A stretch of DNA of 64,000 nt from Marinifilum sp. N1E240. Lineage in GTDB: Bacteria; Bacteroidota; Bacteroidia; Bacteroidales; Marinifilaceae. The DNA lies in assembly GCF_009295825.1 (NCBI RefSeq), contig NZ_WHKF01000003.1, forward strand, positions 496,001 through 560,000, given 5' to 3'. The number at the start of each line of letters is the position of its first letter. Within the stretch, counting starts at the first letter, position 1. Shown here piece after piece: positions 34,655 to 43,145 of this stretch. Under the pieces are notes generated by a model, which made no database searches, was not told the origin of the DNA, and saw only the letters and a list, made by a program, of their open reading frames with translations. A program made the translations under genes and the position numbers.

Positions 34655-37516
34655 TTAAACCAGTTCTTCTTTGAGAAATTTGGCTGTAAAAGACTCTTTA
34701 CAATCGACAAGTTCTTCCGGAGTTCCTGTAAAGAGAACTTCTCCTCCGTTTCTACCACCTTCTTTTCCAATATCAATTACGTGATCGGCAACCTTAATCA
34801 CATCCATATTGTGCTCAATTACAATCACAGTATTTCCTTTGTCAACCAATCGGTTTAAAACCTCAAGTAATACTCTGATATCTTCAAAATGCAAACCTGT
34901 TGTTGGCTCGTCAAGAATATACATTGTTTTTCCTGTATCTCTTTTTGCCAGTTCTGTAGCTAATTTAACACGCTGTGATTCACCTCCTGATAAAGTTGTT
35001 GAGGGCTGCCCTAAGGTAATATAACCCAAACCAACATCTTGAAGAACTTTTAATTTCACCAATATCGATGGAATATTTTCAAAAAAACCAACAGCCTGAT
35101 TAATGGTCATATTCAACACATCACCAATTGATTTTCCTTTGTAACGAACCTCCAGAGTTTCGCGATTGTAACGTTTCCCATTACATTCGTCGCAATGCAC
35201 ATAAACATCAGGTAAAAAGTTCATTTCGATGGAACGAATTCCAGCTCCCTGGCAAGTTTCACAACGTCCGCCTTTTACATTAAACGAAAAACGACCAGCT
35301 TTATAGCCTCGAATTTGAGATTCAGGCAATTTCTCGTAAAGTTTTCGAATATCGCCAAAAACATTAGTATAAGTTGCAGGATTAGATCTTGGTGTTTTTC
35401 CCAAAGGTGCCTGATTAACCTCAACAACTTTATCAATATTCTTTATTCCTTTTAAATCTTTATAAGGTAAGGGATCTTTAACAGATCGATAGAAATACTG
35501 CGATAAAATTGGTTGTAAAGTTCCATTAATCAAACTTGATTTTCCACTTCCCGAAACACCCGAAACACATATAAATTTTCCCAACGGAAATGTAACATCT
35601 ACATTTTTAAGGTTATTTCCCGTGCATCCAAGCAGTTTAATATCTATTCCTTTGCCTTTTCTTCGCTCTGATGGAACCTCAATTTTACGATCTCCATTTA
35701 AATACTGAGCAGTTAAACTTTCACCTTTCTCAATATCTTCTGGACTTCCGGCAACAACAATTTCCCCACCATGCTTACCGGCAAAAGGTCCCATATCTAC
35801 GACATAATCTGCCGATTTTATCATATCCTTATCATGCTCAACAACGATTACCGAGTTGCCTGAATCGCGCAATTGTTGCAAAGAATAAATTAATCGTTCG
35901 TTATCGCGTTGATGCAATCCTATACTTGGCTCATCAAGAATATAAAGAACATTTACCAACTGTGAGCCTATCTGAGTTGCCAAACGAATTCGCTGTGATT
36001 CACCTCCTGAAAGAGTTACTGAACTTCTGTTAAGTGATAAATATTCTAGTCCAACATCTAACAAAAAACCCAAACGAGAACGAATCTCTTTTAAGATTTC
36101 GGTTGCTATCGTTTTTTGTCTTTCGCTTAAATGTTGTTCTACATTTAAAAACCATTCCCCTAACAAACTCAGATCCATTGCAGCCAATTCAGCAATGTTT
36201 TTATCATGAATTCGAAAGTGCAAAGCTTCTCTCTTGAGTCTCTGACCTTCACAAGATGCACAGTCCATCGTTTTCACAAATTGCTCAGCCCATTTTTTAG
36301 CTTTCTTCGATGTCGTATTACTTTCCTGATTAGAGATATATTTTATAACACCATCGAAACTTAAAAAATAGTTCGAAGAAGAACCCAATGGTGTATTTTC
36401 CAACTTGAAAGTTTCACTTGATCCATCTAAAATAATACTTAAAGCTTCTTCTGGAATATCTTGTATTGGAGTCTCCATATCGAAATTGTACTTTCGACCA
36501 ATCGCTTCCAATTGCCAAAAAATAAGACTATTCTTGTATTTTCCCAAAGGAACAATTCCACCCTCTTTAATGCTCAATTTCTGATCTGGAATAATCTTTT
36601 CCATATCAATGGCATTAATTCTACCAAGGCCTTTGCATTTAGGACAAGCGCCATGTGGTGAATTAAATGAAAAGCTATGCGGAGCTGGTGTGTTATATGA
36701 AATTCCGGTACTCGGACACATTAACAAACGACTATAATATTTCACCTCATCGGTATCTTTATCCAAAATCATGGTAATTCCCTTACCATGTTTCATAGCT
36801 GTCTGAACCGATTCTTTCAATCGTTTGTCTCCAACTTCTTCAACAACTAATTTATCAATCAGAATTTCAATATCATGATTTTTATATCTGTCGACCTTAA
36901 AACCGTGCAACAATTCCACAATTTCCCCATCAACACGAGCATATAAAAAACCTTTTCTTCTGATTTGCTCAAATAATTCTTTGTAATGCCCTTTACGACC
37001 TTTAACAACTGGAGCCAAAATCAATATTCTCTTTTCACAAAACTTTTCGTGAATCAGACTAATGATCTGTTCATCGGTGTATTTCACCATTTTCTCACCT
37101 GTTTCATATGAATAAGCAACACCTGCTCTTGCATATAAAAGTCTCAAGAAATCGTAAAGTTCAGTAATTGTTCCAACTGTTGATCGTGGATTTTTATTGG
37201 TAGTTTTCTGCTCGATTGAAATTACCGGACTTAAACCTGTAATTTTATCCACGTCAGGTCGTTCCATGCCACCAAGGAACTGTCTGGCATAAGCTGAAAA
37301 CGTTTCAATATATCTTCGCTGACCTTCCGCATAAATGGTATCGAAAGCCAAGGATGATTTTCCACTACCACTTAATCCAGTTATCACCGAAAGTTGGTTT
37401 CGTGGAATGCTAATATCTATATTTTTTAGGTTGTGAACGCGGGCACCAAAAACATCAATGCTTCCGGTTTCCAATTGCTCTGCACCTTCTGTATTTTTCT
37501 TATCAATCGAACTCAA
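34655..37516 (-). CDS. uvrA: Excinuclease ABC subunit UvrA
   Basis: The damage-recognition ATPase of nucleotide excision repair. It has two ABC modules, Walker A GLSGSGKSS near the N-terminus and GVSGSGKSS in the middle, each with LSGGESQR signatures. Zinc-finger cysteine sets are CPKCKGLG and CETCQGAG...CDECNGKRY. No ATG exists near the start. TTG at 37516 follows AAAAGGAG by 8 bases, an unusually good ribosome site for this phylum, and is chosen; TTG at 37546, directly after the upstream stop, is the alternative. The gene follows a transglycosylase gene closely. Confidence 0.95.
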   Translation of the reverse strand: MSSIDKKNTEGAEQLETGSIDVFGARVHNLKNIDISIPRNQLSVITGLSGSGKSSLAFDTIYAEGQRRYIETFSAYARQFLGGMERPDVDKITGLSPVISIEQKTTNKNPRSTVGTITELYDFLRLLYARAGVAYSYETGEKMVKYTDEQIISLIHEKFCEKRILILAPVVKGRKGHYKELFEQIRRKGFLYARVDGEIVELLHGFKVDRYKNHDIEILIDKLVVEEVGDKRLKESVQTAMKHGKGITMILDKDTDEVKYYSRLLMCPSTGISYNTPAPHSFSFNSPHGACPKCKGLGRINAIDMEKIIPDQKLSIKEGGIVPLGKYKNSLIFWQLEAIGRKYNFDMETPIQDIPEEALSIILDGSSETFKLENTPLGSSSNYFLSFDGVIKYISNQESNTTSKKAKKWAEQFVKTMDCASCEGQRLKREALHFRIHDKNIAELAAMDLSLLGEWFLNVEQHLSERQKTIATEILKEIRSRLGFLLDVGLEYLSLNRSSVTLSGGESQRIRLATQIGSQLVNVLYILDEPSIGLHQRDNERLIYSLQQLRDSGNSVIVVEHDKDMIKSADYVVDMGPFAGKHGGEIVVAGSPEDIEKGESLTAQYLNGDRKIEVPSERRKGKGIDIKLLGCTGNNLKNVDVTFPLGKFICVSGVSGSGKSSLINGTLQPILSQYFYRSVKDPLPYKDLKGIKNIDKVVEVNQAPLGKTPRSNPATYTNVFGDIRKLYEKLPESQIRGYKAGRFSFNVKGGRCETCQGAGIRSIEMNFLPDVYVHCDECNGKRYNRETLEVRYKGKSIGDVLNMTINQAVGFFENIPSILVKLKVLQDVGLGYITLGQPSTTLSGGESQRVKLATELAKRDTGKTMYILDEPTTGLHFEDIRVLLEVLNRLVDKGNTVIVIEHNMDVIKVADHVIDIGKEGGRNGGEVLFTGTPEELVDCKESFTAKFLKEELV

Positions 37517-37546
37517 ACTACAATCTCCTTTTAGCAAATCTGACAA

Positions 37547-38539
37547 TTATTTCACTGGAAGTGATTTATCAGGGGTTTTATAATCAGAAAATGCAAAATT
37601 AATATATCCTTTGGCAGGAAGTGTAATTTCGTATTCTTTTTTATATTTATTTGTCAGATAAGCTTTTCTTAACCAAGGATTAAAATTCTTCAGAACTTTG
37701 TAATTAACCCCATTCTGCTTGGCAAAAACAGCAAAATTCTTAACCTGAGATTTTATTTTAATTTTTCGTGTAGGAATTTCCGGATACAAATCAGAAGCTC
37801 TGTACTTAAATCCAAAACCAGCCGGATCCTCCATTATCATTTTAATAGCTAAAATTCTATACACATATCTACCCGTTTCTTCCCCCAATAATAAATCGTA
37901 ATATTCTCCTGCATCTTGCAATTTTAACTGTTTATCAACAAATCTTCTTCCGGCATTATAGGAAGCTGCAACCAGAGTCCAGGTACCATATTTTTGATAA
38001 GACTGTTTTAAATACTTACATGCTGCAATAGTCGATTTTTCAATATTGTATCTTTCATCAACTTCAGTAGATACTTCCAAACCATAATCTTTAGCTGTTC
38101 CGCTCATAAATTGCCAAACACCCACGGCTCCAGCAGGAGATTTTATTGTTGGTACAAATCCACTTTCTATTAAGGCTAAATACTTAAAATCATCGGGTAC
38201 TCCTTGCTCTTTTAAAATGGGTTCGATAATAGGAAAATATCGATTCGCTCGCTTTAAAAACAAAAGTGTTTGAGATTGCCAATAGGTATTTACCAACAAC
38301 TCTCTATCTAAGGATTCTTTCACATCCCACCTTTGCACAGGAACAGTCTCGCCCCCAAACGTTACTTTATCAGGAGTTTTAAGTGCATACACATTATAGC
38401 GACTCATGTATTCGCTATTCTCTGGTTCTTTATCTCTGTCCGATACTTTCGAGTAATTAAACAATTGAGCTACAAGGTAAACAGTTCCTAAAGCAACAAT
38501 TAAAACAATTGCTTTTTTAAATGATTGATATATGGTCAC
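37547..38539 (-). CDS. Lytic transglycosylase (SLT domain, MltD-like)
   Basis: A 330-residue peptidoglycan-cleaving enzyme. A single N-terminal membrane segment (residues 8-27) anchors it. The SLT domain (about 100-235) has catalytic E in LALIESGF, then SPAGAVGVWQFM and AASYNAGRR. The C-terminal region (about 265-330) resembles a LysM-type wall-binding part (VNYKVLKNFNPWLR). The start is GTG; the only in-frame ATG that follows would remove the membrane anchor. It is transcribed with uvrA, its stop lying directly before the uvrA frame. Confidence 0.9.
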   Translation of the reverse strand: MTIYQSFKKAIVLIVALGTVYLVAQLFNYSKVSDRDKEPENSEYMSRYNVYALKTPDKVTFGGETVPVQRWDVKESLDRELLVNTYWQSQTLLFLKRANRYFPIIEPILKEQGVPDDFKYLALIESGFVPTIKSPAGAVGVWQFMSGTAKDYGLEVSTEVDERYNIEKSTIAACKYLKQSYQKYGTWTLVAASYNAGRRFVDKQLKLQDAGEYYDLLLGEETGRYVYRILAIKMIMEDPAGFGFKYRASDLYPEIPTRKIKIKSQVKNFAVFAKQNGVNYKVLKNFNPWLRKAYLTNKYKKEYEITLPAKGYINFAFSDYKTPDKSLPVK

Positions 38540-38806
38540 GGTTGATTTTTTTTAAACAGGTTATCAAAAGTAAAAGATTCTACTCTATTTCGTATACAAA
38601 AGTTTTCTTTTAACATCTCTTTACACCATTAAAAATCTATCTTTCATCAAGATTCTATTAAGTAATAGAAATACTATTCTCTATTTTACCTTTAATTCTT
38701 AAACAAATCGTTGTAACTTACTACAACAAAACTTGTCTTTTTACGTTATAAAAACTAATCGAAAAAGATAAAATTCACGGACCTGACCAGTCTCTAACTT
38801 TAATCT

Positions 38807-39550
38807 ATGAAATACCGCAACCTGCTTATTCTTATAATCGGGGCATGTCTACTATATACATGTGACAGTGAAACAACTGCGGATTTTCCAACGCAAATAA
38901 TTCAAGATTCAAGAGTTTCCGATTCCATTTTTGAGATACTTTTAGATGATGCCAAGTTAATCTGTATCAACTACTACACTAATGAAGAAATGGAAGAGTT
39001 GGATATTATTGATATCCAGGAAATTCATATTGCCCCAATAGTAGCAGCACTACAAATGGTTTACATTGATTCCATTTCTGTTCCTGCTTTAGAAATCAAA
39101 AAGTATGATGTTCATTCGCTTTGCAGGGATCATTTGTACAATTCCTATATCTGGATTGATACACTTAGCATGTATCCAGTAAATTGGCATCAATATGGTT
39201 TTTCTAATTATCTGGAATTGGATCAGATTATCGACAGGTACGATTTAAAATTAGATTCTATTGAAAAAGGAAGTTATTTGGTTCATTCTCTTGATGGAAT
39301 TAACCAATTGGCTCTAGCGAATCAACTTGAAAAATTCCCATTTATTCTTGGATCCGAAGCCTTAAACTGTGCTGGAGATGGTTCACAAATTGAAATCTCC
39401 TCTCTCTCTTCAGATTATATTCATCTTATTTACAGTTACGGATGGGGAGATTGCTATTCAGGTTGTATTAATCGTCATTATTGGGAACTAGGAATACATG
39501 GTTCAGGTTTAATCGAAATTCTTGCTGAATCGGGTAAAGATCTTCCATAA
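38807..39550 (+). CDS. Lipoprotein of unknown function
   Basis: A 247-residue protein with a signal and lipobox YTC (C19). The body is acidic with many D/E residues (LDDAKLICINYYTNEEMEEL). The C-terminal third holds three cysteines within about 35 residues (LNCAGDG, GDCYSGC) that may form disulfides. No family was recognised. It stands alone with no promoter consensus in the 267-base upstream gap. Envelope location is the only supported property. Confidence 0.65.
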   Translation: MKYRNLLILIIGACLLYTCDSETTADFPTQIIQDSRVSDSIFEILLDDAKLICINYYTNEEMEELDIIDIQEIHIAPIVAALQMVYIDSISVPALEIKKYDVHSLCRDHLYNSYIWIDTLSMYPVNWHQYGFSNYLELDQIIDRYDLKLDSIEKGSYLVHSLDGINQLALANQLEKFPFILGSEALNCAGDGSQIEISSLSSDYIHLIYSYGWGDCYSGCINRHYWELGIHGSGLIEILAESGKDLP

Positions 39551-39574
39551 AAAAAGCACCACTTAATGTGATGC
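39551..39574 (-). terminator. Intrinsic terminator after the aminotransferase gene
   Basis: Stem GCATCAC / GTGGTGC (one G-U) on the minus strand followed by a U-run. The plus strand has a C-A mismatch at that position, so it favours the minus direction. Confidence 0.7.
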
Positions 39575-39584
39575 TCAAAAATAT

Positions 39585-40688
39585 TTAAAACTGACCGAAA
39601 TACTTTTTGAATTTTTCATGTGGAACCGATACACATATTCTTGCATAATTTGAGGAATATTCTTTCTTATCCCGGGTAAAGTAACTTAGGGAAACACTCC
39701 CTATTCCAGCATCAAATAATTCTTCTTCCGATTTATTTACGATTACAAAAATCCCTATTGGTTTTGAGTTTACATAAAACTCACCTGCCAAAAGTTTCCT
39801 TTCCTTTAGGTATTCAATATTTTTACGAATTCCTTCTGTAGTTTCCGTCTTAAAATCATTCATTACTCTCCTCCCTTTTTCAGAATCAAGTAATTTGGCA
39901 ACCAATAGTTGAGAGAAAGCATTTATTCCATTCGTTGCATACATCAATCGAATGCCTATTTCATTCATAAATTCAGAATTGCCACTATGAATAAAACCAA
40001 GTCGCTGCCCACTTAAACCAATAGATTTGCTAAAACTTTCTATAATTATTACATTTTCAATTGCACTCAGTTTTTGAAAAAACTCATCTTCTTCTCCACA
40101 AAAAATTCTTCTGTAAGGACAATCAACAATAACGATTGCTCCCTTTGCACTTAATGATCTGGCTGTACGAATTATGGTCTCATCTTCCTGTTTATTTCCA
40201 ATTGGATTATTCGGATCGCAAATCACAACAGCTGAATTACTATACAACCCACTATTCTCTTGCAATACTTCCAAATTCTCATAAGTCTCCGATTCAATAT
40301 TTCTAATGGTCATCACCTGAACATATGATCCCCAATAATATTCAGGCAGACAAATCTTTTCAACTTTAATGGTCTGAAAAACCAGATCGAGAGCAGACAT
40401 TCCACCGCCACAAACAGCAATATTCTCATTGACAGATTTATTTGCAAAATAGTGTTGATTAATTGCAATTCTTAACTCTTTTCTCCCTTGAGCAGGAGGA
40501 TAAACTTGCATTTCATTTGTATTGAAATCAATATCCTTAGCAAGTGCATTTAAATCGATATTACAAACCGAATTCACGCCTCGATTCAACAAAAGAAATT
40601 CTTTCCCAGTTTCCTGACTAGTTTTTCTAATTCGTTCACCAATTCCTACAATTGCCGAATATTTTGCACCGCTTTTATTGATTTTCAT
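39585..40688 (-). CDS. PLP-dependent aminotransferase, class I/II fold
   Basis: A 367-residue fold-type I enzyme. The Schiff-base lysine is K221 in IIESFSKSIGLSGQRLGF. The DPNNPIGN segment (N/P binding of the cofactor), VDCPYRRIF (aspartate for the pyridine nitrogen) and the final ARICVSVP arginine are all present. The substrate is not evident from sequence. It is divergent from a MalY/PatB-type gene 116 bases away; a shared control region is possible. Confidence 0.85.
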   Translation of the reverse strand: MKINKSGAKYSAIVGIGERIRKTSQETGKEFLLLNRGVNSVCNIDLNALAKDIDFNTNEMQVYPPAQGRKELRIAINQHYFANKSVNENIAVCGGGMSALDLVFQTIKVEKICLPEYYWGSYVQVMTIRNIESETYENLEVLQENSGLYSNSAVVICDPNNPIGNKQEDETIIRTARSLSAKGAIVIVDCPYRRIFCGEEDEFFQKLSAIENVIIIESFSKSIGLSGQRLGFIHSGNSEFMNEIGIRLMYATNGINAFSQLLVAKLLDSEKGRRVMNDFKTETTEGIRKNIEYLKERKLLAGEFYVNSKPIGIFVIVNKSEEELFDAGIGSVSLSYFTRDKKEYSSNYARICVSVPHEKFKKYFGQF

Positions 40689-40804
40689 GTTTCTATAAGT
40701 TTTTTGCTAATTAAATCAGCTTAAGCCTGAATCACAAATTTTTCTTACTGCTTTAGAGAATCTACATTTTTTTATAAATTCACTTTGTCTCTAAAACAAT
40801 AAAA

Positions 40805-41974
40805 ATGAAATACAATTTCGACGAAATTATAAACCGCAAGAAAACCAATTCAGTAAAATATGACAAGCTTAAACAATATTTTGGAAAGGATGATTTGCTT
40901 CCTTTTTGGGTAGCCGATACCGATTTTAAAGTGCCCACTTGCATTTCTGATGCCATTGTAAAACGTGCCAATCATGAAATATATGGTTATTCTTTTCGTG
41001 GTGATGACTGCATTAGTAGTGTACAATCCTGGCTTAAAAAAAGACACGAATGGAATGTCCCTTTAATTTGGATTTCCTCAAGCCCAGGCGTTGTTACTGC
41101 TCTTTCTCTTTTACTAATGAGCTTAACCGAAAAAGGAGATAAAATTGCAGTTCAACCTCCGGTTTATCATCCATTTTTTCATGTTGTAAATGATACTGAA
41201 AGATGTTTGGTTTATAATCCATTAATCAGAACAAAAAATTCTTATGAAATGGATTTTAAAAACTTAGAACTCTTGGCAAAAAATGGTTTGAAAGCCATAC
41301 TTCTTAGTAATCCACACAATCCGGTTGGAAGAGTTTGGAATAAAAATGAACTTCTTCGCTTAGGAGAAATAGCTAGAAAATATGATTTCTTAATCATTTC
41401 AGATGAAATTCATCAAGATTTAATTTACTCGGATTACAAACACATTCCTCTTGCCTCATTATCCGAAGATTTAGCTCAACGTACAATTACCTGCATTGCT
41501 CCTTCAAAAACATTTAATGTAGCTGGTTTAGCCAGTTCCGTTATTATTATTCCAAATCAGAAATTAAAAAAACAGTATGAAAAACTATTATCTGCAATGC
41601 ATCTCGATTCGGGAAATTTATTTGGACACATTGCTATGCAAGCTGGATATGAAAATGGTAAAGAATGGTTAGAGCAATTAATGGATTACCTGGAATCTAA
41701 TGTCAATTTTGTAAAAAAATACCTAAAAAATAATATTCCAGAAATAAAATTGGTTGAACCTGAAGCAACGTATCTGCTTTGGCTTGATTGCAGAGAACTT
41801 GAAATTAGTACCGAAAAATTGAATAAAATCTTGATTGATTCTGCTAAAGTTGCTTTAAATAAGGGCACTACATTCGGCAAAGAAGGTGAAGGCTATATGA
41901 GATTAAACATTGGATGCCCAAAATCAGTTTTACTAGAGGGATTAAGTAAAATTAAACAAGTAATAAAAAAGTAA
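40805..41974 (+). CDS. MalY/PatB-family PLP-dependent C-S lyase
   Basis: A 389-residue fold-type I enzyme of the cystathionine beta-lyase group. Features are FWVADTDFKVP near residues 34-44, SSSPGVV, SNPHNPVGRVW, ISDEIHQDLIYSD and the PLP lysine K235 in APSKTFNVAGL. Family members release homocysteine or sulfide from cystathionine and related thioethers; some act as regulators, as MalY does. Here an enzyme role is more likely. It is divergent from another aminotransferase. Confidence 0.9.
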   Translation: MKYNFDEIINRKKTNSVKYDKLKQYFGKDDLLPFWVADTDFKVPTCISDAIVKRANHEIYGYSFRGDDCISSVQSWLKKRHEWNVPLIWISSSPGVVTALSLLLMSLTEKGDKIAVQPPVYHPFFHVVNDTERCLVYNPLIRTKNSYEMDFKNLELLAKNGLKAILLSNPHNPVGRVWNKNELLRLGEIARKYDFLIISDEIHQDLIYSDYKHIPLASLSEDLAQRTITCIAPSKTFNVAGLASSVIIIPNQKLKKQYEKLLSAMHLDSGNLFGHIAMQAGYENGKEWLEQLMDYLESNVNFVKKYLKNNIPEIKLVEPEATYLLWLDCRELEISTEKLNKILIDSAKVALNKGTTFGKEGEGYMRLNIGCPKSVLLEGLSKIKQVIKK

Positions 41975-41984
41975 AAAAAATAGA

Positions 41985-42060
41985 ATTGTAGGGTTACCTT
42001 TTGTCTTATTCCGGTATTAAGTAGTAGAAGATTACACTGAATTGGAAATCACCCTATAAT
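41985..42060 (+). other. Structured RNA-like element downstream of the PatB gene
   Basis: Arms ATTGTAGGGT (41985-41994) and ACCCTATAAT (42051-42060) pair over 10 bp with one G-U. CTTA and TAAG, TACC and GGTA are smaller internal complementary pairs. No open frame covers it. With the strong terminator at 42115-42144, it may be the 3' region of the PatB mRNA or an independent small RNA. Confidence 0.35.
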
Positions 42061-42114
42061 TTATCAATCAAAGTTGATTTTCTGCAAAAAACAACAGTCC
42101 GTTTTTCACACACA

Positions 42115-42144
42115 AAAACCCCGGTTCTACTACACCGGGGTTTT
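42115..42144. terminator. Strong intrinsic terminator in the PatB-EamA gap
   Basis: Perfect 11-bp stem AAAACCCCGGT / ACCGGGGTTTT with an 8-base loop. It stands 140 bases after the nearest stop codon, farther than the other terminators in the window. Confidence 0.8.
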
Positions 42145-42267
42145 GTTATTTAAATTTTCAAACCAATTTCTTAAATTCACTATCGCATTGATCCATAAAC
42201 GAGTCGAATAAGTCACTTTGTTCTCAAATATATTTCAAGTACATTCGAGCACTCAAAATCACTCACT

Positions 42268-43143
42268 ATGAATTGGAAAAAACCTTGGTTTCAGTTTTCT
42301 ATATTATTGCTACTCGCCTTTGTTTGGGGAAGTTCATTCATATTAATGAAAATAGGATTAAAAAGTTTTAGCAGCGAGCAAGCAGCAGGAATCAGAATGC
42401 TATTAGCATCTGTTGTTTTACTTCCTTATTCCATAAAAAATCTAAAATTACTTAAGCGAAAAGATTTAAAAAGCTTATTGATTGCAGGATTCATCGGAAG
42501 TTTTATTCCTGCCTTTTTATTTACCGAAGCTCAAACACAAATTGATAGCGCATTAGCTGGAATGTTGAATTCATTAACTCCAATATTTACATTGGTTGTT
42601 GGAATGCTATTTCATAAAACCAAATTCAAATGGCTACAAGTAGCTGGTTTGGTAATCGGTTTAATTGGCGCACTAGGTTTAATTACTTCGGGAGAAGATT
42701 TATCATTTCAGAATATAAATAGCTATGCATTATTAATTGTATTGGCAACAATATTTTACGGAATAAATATCAATGAAATAAAAGCCAGATTATCTCATTT
42801 AACAGGAGTACAAATCACATCTTTGGCATTTTTCTTTACCGGACCTGCCGCATTAATCTATCTACTTACAACTGATTTTGAACCCGTTTTTGCTTCCCAA
42901 GGATGGGCAATTCACTTTCTTGCATTAGCGGCATTAGGAATTATTGGCACTGCCTTAGCTATGCTATTAATGAACAGTTTAATTCGTCATATTTCAGCGG
43001 TTTATGCCTCATCTGTAACTTATATTATTCCAATTTTCGCTATTTTTTGGGGAGTTATTGATGGCGAAAAAATTACATCTTTACACGTAATTTGTATGAC
43101 TTGTATTTTATTAGGAGTTTACCTGATAAACAAGAAAATGTAG
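42268..43143 (+). CDS. DMT-superfamily transporter (EamA domains), second copy
   Basis: A 291-residue inner-membrane protein with about ten helices in two EamA repeats: LLLLAFVWGSSFILMKIGLKSFSS at the start, LAGMLNSLTPIFTLVVGM in repeat one and SVTYIIPIFAIFWGVIDGE in repeat two. The substrate is unknown. It is not closely similar to the EamA protein at 21765. It converges on the anti-sigma-like gene with 2 bases between stops, so no terminator fits between them. Confidence 0.9.
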   Translation: MNWKKPWFQFSILLLLAFVWGSSFILMKIGLKSFSSEQAAGIRMLLASVVLLPYSIKNLKLLKRKDLKSLLIAGFIGSFIPAFLFTEAQTQIDSALAGMLNSLTPIFTLVVGMLFHKTKFKWLQVAGLVIGLIGALGLITSGEDLSFQNINSYALLIVLATIFYGININEIKARLSHLTGVQITSLAFFFTGPAALIYLLTTDFEPVFASQGWAIHFLALAALGIIGTALAMLLMNSLIRHISAVYASSVTYIIPIFAIFWGVIDGEKITSLHVICMTCILLGVYLINKKM

Positions 43144-43145
43144 AT

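Noticed and set aside
37516-37546. UvrA starting at the TTG directly after the upstream stop
   Set aside because: No ribosome-binding site precedes it, while the TTG ten codons later follows AAAAGGAG at 8 bases. It is kept only as the alternative start.
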